Source: Pseudopedobacter saltans
GTDB lineage: Bacteria > Bacteroidota > Bacteroidia > Chitinophagales > Chitinophagaceae
Assembly: GCA_003241175.1 (NCBI GenBank)
Contig: QFOI01000111.1
Location: 1 to 9,406 of the forward strand
DNA: 9,406 nt
Direction of reading: 5' to 3'
Shown here: piece after piece, positions 6,345-9,406 of the stretch
How the letters are laid out: every line of letters begins with the position of its first letter
Position numbering within the stretch: position 1 is the first letter of the stretch
The notes under the pieces: model-generated
What the model was told of the DNA's origin: nothing
Database searches by the model: none
Seen by the model: only the letters and a program-made list of their open reading frames with translations
Program-made: the position numbers and the translations under genes

Positions 6345-6803
6345 TTATTCTGTAACGGTCCCTTCAAATGCAAGAACATAGTTGGGATTGTTTTTAGTAT
6401 TGGTTGTTACAATGATGCTTTTGTGTATCTGTCCGGCAGTTCCGTGATTGGAGTCAAACGTGGCCACAATCTCTCCCGCTTTTCCGGGTAATATTGGCTG
6501 TTTGGTATAATCGGCAACCGTGCATCCACAGCTAGGCTGTACGTTAACGATGAACAATGGATTGATTCCAATGTTTTCGACGGCATATTTCAGTTTGACC
6601 AGTTCACCCTTCTTGACCGTTCCGAAGTTTTGCATGGAATCCTTGAACTTTACTTCCGTGTAGGCTGCCGTATCTTTTAAGGCCATGCTGGCATCCGGAG
6701 CTTTGTTTTTAGAGTCGGAACCTCCTCCACAACTGGTAAAAAGTATCGCTGTACAAACTAGAGAACCAAAAGTTGCTTTCTTTATGTTGAACATAGTAAA
6801 CAA
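6345..6803 (-). CDS. DUF1573-family lipoprotein
   Basis: A 152-residue exported lipoprotein. The signal peptide ends in the lipobox LFTSC (lipidated C25), followed by a short GGGSDSKNK linker. Residues about 50-150 are one Ig-like beta-sandwich of the DUF1573 family. Its signatures are NFGTVKKGE (59-67), AVENIGINPLFI (74-85), the conserved SCGCT (91-95) and ILPGKAGEIVATFDS (104-118). A second ATG three codons in (6794) is equally possible and does not affect the prediction. The gene starts 9 bases after the nusB stop, so it is co-transcribed with nusB. Members are very common in Bacteroidota envelopes, but to my knowledge no biochemical role is established. Confidence 0.9.
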   Translation of the reverse strand: MFTMFNIKKATFGSLVCTAILFTSCGGGSDSKNKAPDASMALKDTAAYTEVKFKDSMQNFGTVKKGELVKLKYAVENIGINPLFIVNVQPSCGCTVADYTKQPILPGKAGEIVATFDSNHGTAGQIHKSIIVTTNTKNNPNYVLAFEGTVTE

Positions 6804-6812
6804 GTTTAACGA

Positions 6813-7739
6813 TTATTTTCTAAAATCAATTTTGTGCAATTTATTGGAAGTTTCTAAATCTTTGCGGATACTATCCAAAATTCCGTTGACAAATTGTCCA
6901 CTCTGTTCTGTACTGTACTCTTTGGCAATGTCAATATACTCGTTGATGGTAACCTTGGGAGGAATGGTTTCAAAATATAAAAGTTCAGCCACACCCATCT
7001 CCAAAAGAATCATATCGATATGTGCAATACGCTCTGGATCCCAGTTTCTTAATTTAGGTTTGATGATTTCGGAAAGGTGTCCTTTTTTGTCCAAAACCGT
7101 TTTAAGCAAAGTATTTCCGTATTCCTGGGTTTCTTTGGTAATCGCCTCTGACAGATTTAGCGTCTGGGGTTTGTGCAATATACTTGTAACGATCTTATTG
7201 AGCATTTCGACATCATTGCTAAAAGAAGAGAAATTCTCCAGTGCAAAATCCAAGAACTGTTCGTCCGTAAACATCAAATCTGAGAAGATAAAATCCAGAA
7301 TCGCGATTTCCGACTTTTTGGATCGTCCTTCCTCCGCAATATATGTTTTGTATTCTGGTGTAGGGATTAACTTGTGGTAAGTTTTTTTGATAAGTTCCTG
7401 TCCTTCCTCATTTAAACGAGGTCTGAATTCTTCAACCGCTGACTTATAAGAACTATTGTCCATAATCTTCCAAACAATATCATTTCCGGCCAATTTTATA
7501 TTGACATTAAGATCATCAGAAGACAAAAGGTTTTTCGAAGCACGGTAAGCAGCATCAGTCTCAGCATATCTACCAACCTCAACTATAAAGTATAACAAAT
7601 AGGTTAATAACTCTTTAGTATTATCCAACAGTTGGTTCAAGGATCTTACAGGATTTTTTTTATCTGATTCATCGTTGATTGTCTCAATGGAATAAAGCAC
7701 CTGCATTACCTTGATTCGTACACTTCTTCTGCTTATCAT
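6813..7739 (-). CDS. nusB: Transcription antitermination factor NusB, long Bacteroidota form
   Basis: NusB, with S10 (NusE), binds boxA RNA and supports antitermination in rRNA operons. The C-terminal portion (about 170-300) is the NusB fold. Its signature runs from NWDPERIAHIDMILLEMGVA (232-251) through IPPKVTINEYIDIAKEY (259-275) to FVNGILDSI (283-291). The N-terminus MISRRSVRIKVMQVLY resembles the family's RRxxARexAlqaLY start, but it is separated from the C-terminal part by a helical insert of about 140 residues. The 308-residue total is about twice the length of E. coli NusB; long forms are usual in Bacteroidota. First gene of the nusB/DUF1573/yajC operon, preceded by a good -7 element. 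Confidence 0.93.
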   Translation of the reverse strand: MISRRSVRIKVMQVLYSIETINDESDKKNPVRSLNQLLDNTKELLTYLLYFIVEVGRYAETDAAYRASKNLLSSDDLNVNIKLAGNDIVWKIMDNSSYKSAVEEFRPRLNEEGQELIKKTYHKLIPTPEYKTYIAEEGRSKKSEIAILDFIFSDLMFTDEQFLDFALENFSSFSNDVEMLNKIVTSILHKPQTLNLSEAITKETQEYGNTLLKTVLDKKGHLSEIIKPKLRNWDPERIAHIDMILLEMGVAELLYFETIPPKVTINEYIDIAKEYSTEQSGQFVNGILDSIRKDLETSNKLHKIDFRK

Positions 7740-7763
7740 GTATAAAAGAACTTTTTAGGGGTG

Positions 7764-7771
7764 CAAAGGTA
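7764..7771 (-). promoter_or_regulatory. Promoter -7 element of the nusB operon
   Basis: On the - strand the sequence reads TACCTTTG, an exact match to the Bacteroidota sigma-A -7 consensus TAnnTTTG, followed by C. It would start transcription about 18-20 bases before the nusB ATG. No TTG -33 element is found at the usual 17-23 base spacing, so the call rests on the -7 element and its position. Confidence 0.6.
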
Positions 7772-8164
7772 CCGTAAAATTTATGAAAAAACATTTGCGC
7801 AATCGGTTGCATTGAAAATAAATGTGAAAATTTTCAAAATCCGTATACAAAAAGTTTATGTTTAACAAGAATTTAATCTTTAGATAAAAGGAAAACAAAT
7901 TGTCACACTCCGCACATTTTGTTATTGTTAATTTTTTTTTAAATTGGTTAAGGGCTAACTAAAGGTGAAAACGTATTAATACTAGAAACAACTGTCAAAA
8001 CAATTATAAAGAATCGCCACAAAACAACAAATGAGTAGCTGTTCCTATGATGTCTTGGCTCATTATGTCAATATCTTAACTAATTTTTATGACCACTAAA
8101 TGAAATGTAAAAACAACAATAAACTGCTTTTTTAACATTGAACAATCAACCAAATAATTTTAGT
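7772..8164. other. AT-rich divergent intergenic region between nusB and the SusC-like gene
   Basis: About 390 bases without a coding frame I can support on either strand. It holds short A and T runs, including nine T at about 7932-7940. It also has a perfect 10-bp palindrome GAAAATTTTC near 7827-7836 and a small hairpin GCAA-TCGG-TTGC near 7799-7810. I saw no exact TAnnTTTG element in + orientation, so the promoter of the SusC-like gene is not located. No tRNA, riboswitch or repeat array was recognised. The untranslated leader of the receptor gene probably lies in its right half. Confidence 0.6.
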
Positions 8165-9406
8165 ATGCTAAGGATTCTAAGGCAATGGAGAAACAGACAC
8201 TTGCATCTTTTCTTCATTTTTCTTATTTCGTCAGTTTGTGTGGCAAATGCACAAAACTTCCATAAGGTAGAAGGGAAAGTTGTTGACGAAAATGGTGCAC
8301 CGGTTGCAAATGCGGCAATAACTATCGTGAATTCCAATAAAGGGACATCTACAGACTCTCTTGGAGTATTCTCCTTATCTCTTAAACAAGGAGATGAGAT
8401 AGAAGTGTCGCATATCTCTTTTACAAATGAAAAATTTCATTATCACAGTCAAGAAAGATTTGATATAACCTTAAAGAAAAGAGATGGTGCTGTAGATGAA
8501 GTGGTCGTGACTGGTTATACCAATGTCAAGAAGAAACAATTTGCAGGATCTTCTTCCACATTGAATGCTAAAGAATTAGAAAGAAATGGTGTGCCAGATG
8601 TTACAAAATTATTGGAAGGCCAATTTGCTGGTGTTTCCTTACAAAATGTTTCTGGAACTTTTGGTGCCGCTCCAAAATTAAGAATTAGAGGAGCCACTTC
8701 GCTATCAGGCGACAACAAACCATTGTGGGTTATTGATGGTATTATCATTGAGGATCTTGTCAATATTTCCAATGAGGCCCTGACTACAGGAGATATGAAC
8801 ACATTACTAGGGTCTTCCGTTGCGGGTATCAACCCCAATGATATCGCAGATATAACCATATTGAGAGATGCCGCCGCAACTGCATTGTATGGCGCTCGTG
8901 CCATGAACGGGGTGATTGTCGTTACAACCAAAAAAGGTAGAGCTTCTTTAAGTGGGTATCCTAATGTAGACTATACAGGTAATTTCTCTAGATATATTAA
9001 GCCAAGCTATTCAAGTTTTGATATCATGAACTCTGCCGATCAAATGGCTGTCGTGATGGAAGAAATGAATAAAGGCTCCTTCCAAATTAACACTATGCTT
9101 AGAGGTAGCAACGGTGGTGTGTTGCGAAAGATGTATGAATTAATAGGGACCTATGATTCGACAAATGGACAATATGGATTAATAAATGACGAAGAACATA
9201 AACTAGGATTTCTTAGCCGATATGCCAATGCCAATACCGATTGGTTTGATATTCTTTTCAAGAATTCTTTGATGCAGGAACACTCTGTAAGTGTTTCTTC
9301 TGGTACGGATAAGTTTCAGACATATGCTTCTGCCTCTTACATGAAGGATGGCGGTTATACAGTGGGAAATAATGTCGAAAGATATACGGGTAACTTCAGA
9401 ACAAAC
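8165..9406 (+). CDS. SusC/RagA-family TonB-dependent outer-membrane receptor (3' end outside window)
   Basis: SusC-type receptors pair with a SusD-type surface lipoprotein to import glycans or peptides, powered by TonB. The first 414 codons are present and open to the window edge; full-length members have about 1000 residues. The start at 8165 gives a signal peptide with basic N-region and hydrophobic core (LFFIFLISSVCVANA) and probable cleavage before Q30. Residues about 35-104 form the carboxypeptidase-regulatory-like domain (VEGKVVDENGAPVANAAITI). AVDEVVVTGY (109-118) is the usual linker and TonB-box region. The plug covers about 120-258 (LRIRGATS, PLWVIDGI, LRDAAATALYGARAMNGVI, VTTKKG), and the barrel begins after that. 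No STN domain is present, so anti-sigma signalling through this protein is unlikely. The substrate is unknown. SusD would be expected downstream, outside the window. Confidence 0.95.
   Translation, partial: MLRILRQWRNRHLHLFFIFLISSVCVANAQNFHKVEGKVVDENGAPVANAAITIVNSNKGTSTDSLGVFSLSLKQGDEIEVSHISFTNEKFHYHSQERFDITLKKRDGAVDEVVVTGYTNVKKKQFAGSSSTLNAKELERNGVPDVTKLLEGQFAGVSLQNVSGTFGAAPKLRIRGATSLSGDNKPLWVIDGIIIEDLVNISNEALTTGDMNTLLGSSVAGINPNDIADITILRDAAATALYGARAMNGVIVVTTKKGRASLSGYPNVDYTGNFSRYIKPSYSSFDIMNSADQMAVVMEEMNKGSFQINTMLRGSNGGVLRKMYELIGTYDSTNGQYGLINDEEHKLGFLSRYANANTDWFDILFKNSLMQEHSVSVSSGTDKFQTYASASYMKDGGYTVGNNVERYTGNFRTN

Noticed and set aside
6685..7380. A 231-codon open frame on the + strand
   Set aside because: It is antisense to nusB and the DUF1573 gene, which are firmly identified. 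Its protein shows no recognisable domain or signal.
7827..7836. Perfect palindrome GAAAATTTTC as an operator
   Set aside because: A short A/T-dominated palindrome is expected by chance in this region, and no second copy was noticed nearby.
8515..8931. A 138-codon open frame on the - strand
   Set aside because: It is antisense to the plug domain of the SusC-like receptor, whose + frame is continuous and full of family motifs.
1..9406. CRISPR array, insertion sequence, prophage, toxin-antitoxin or other mobile system
   Set aside because: No direct repeat series, terminal inverted repeats, transposase or integrase motifs or tRNA genes were seen. Gene content and style are uniform and chromosomal.

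Overview
The window looks like a chromosomal segment of a Bacteroidota bacterium, most likely Sphingobacteriaceae (Sphingobacterium or Pedobacter type). Evidence: AT-rich DNA, starts without Shine-Dalgarno sequences, a Bacteroidota-type -7 promoter element (TAnnTTTG) before nusB, a SusC-type outer-membrane receptor, a long NusB with a large N-terminal extension, and a nusB / DUF1573 / yajC / coaE neighbourhood. The genus assignment is inference from protein style only.

Region 1 (1-1524, + strand): the 3' half of a SAM-I riboswitch, cut by the window edge, is followed by a complete transcription-termination expression platform and then a stand-alone homoserine dehydrogenase gene (hom). An antiterminator helix can be drawn base by base. 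It reuses the 3' strand of aptamer helix P1 and overlaps the terminator, so high SAM should switch hom off. This ties hom to methionine supply. A perfect 18-bp hairpin ends hom and separates it from the convergent genes that follow.

Region 2 (1527-4410, - strand): a probable operon read polX-like, small TPR protein, aldo/keto reductase. The polX-like gene and the TPR gene overlap by 11 bp. The PolX-like protein keeps the helix-hairpin-helix and PHP domains with all expected metal ligands. The three catalytic aspartates of its polymerase palm appear to be replaced.

Region 3 (4462-5167, - strand): a single lipoprotein gene of unknown function with a Gly/Tyr/Trp-rich insert and its own terminator.

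Region 4 (5215-7771, - strand): nusB, a DUF1573 lipoprotein and yajC form a compact operon from a good -7 element and end at a hairpin terminator. coaE (dephospho-CoA kinase) lies downstream with its own terminator.

Region 5 (7772-9406): a 0.4-kb AT-rich divergent intergenic region, then the first 414 codons of a SusC-like TonB-dependent receptor running off the window.

Most of the window is ordinary housekeeping DNA. I found no CRISPR array, mobile element, tRNA, rRNA, or defence or secondary-metabolite system. The two items most worth following are the complete SAM-I antiterminator/terminator switch and the apparently polymerase-dead PolX.
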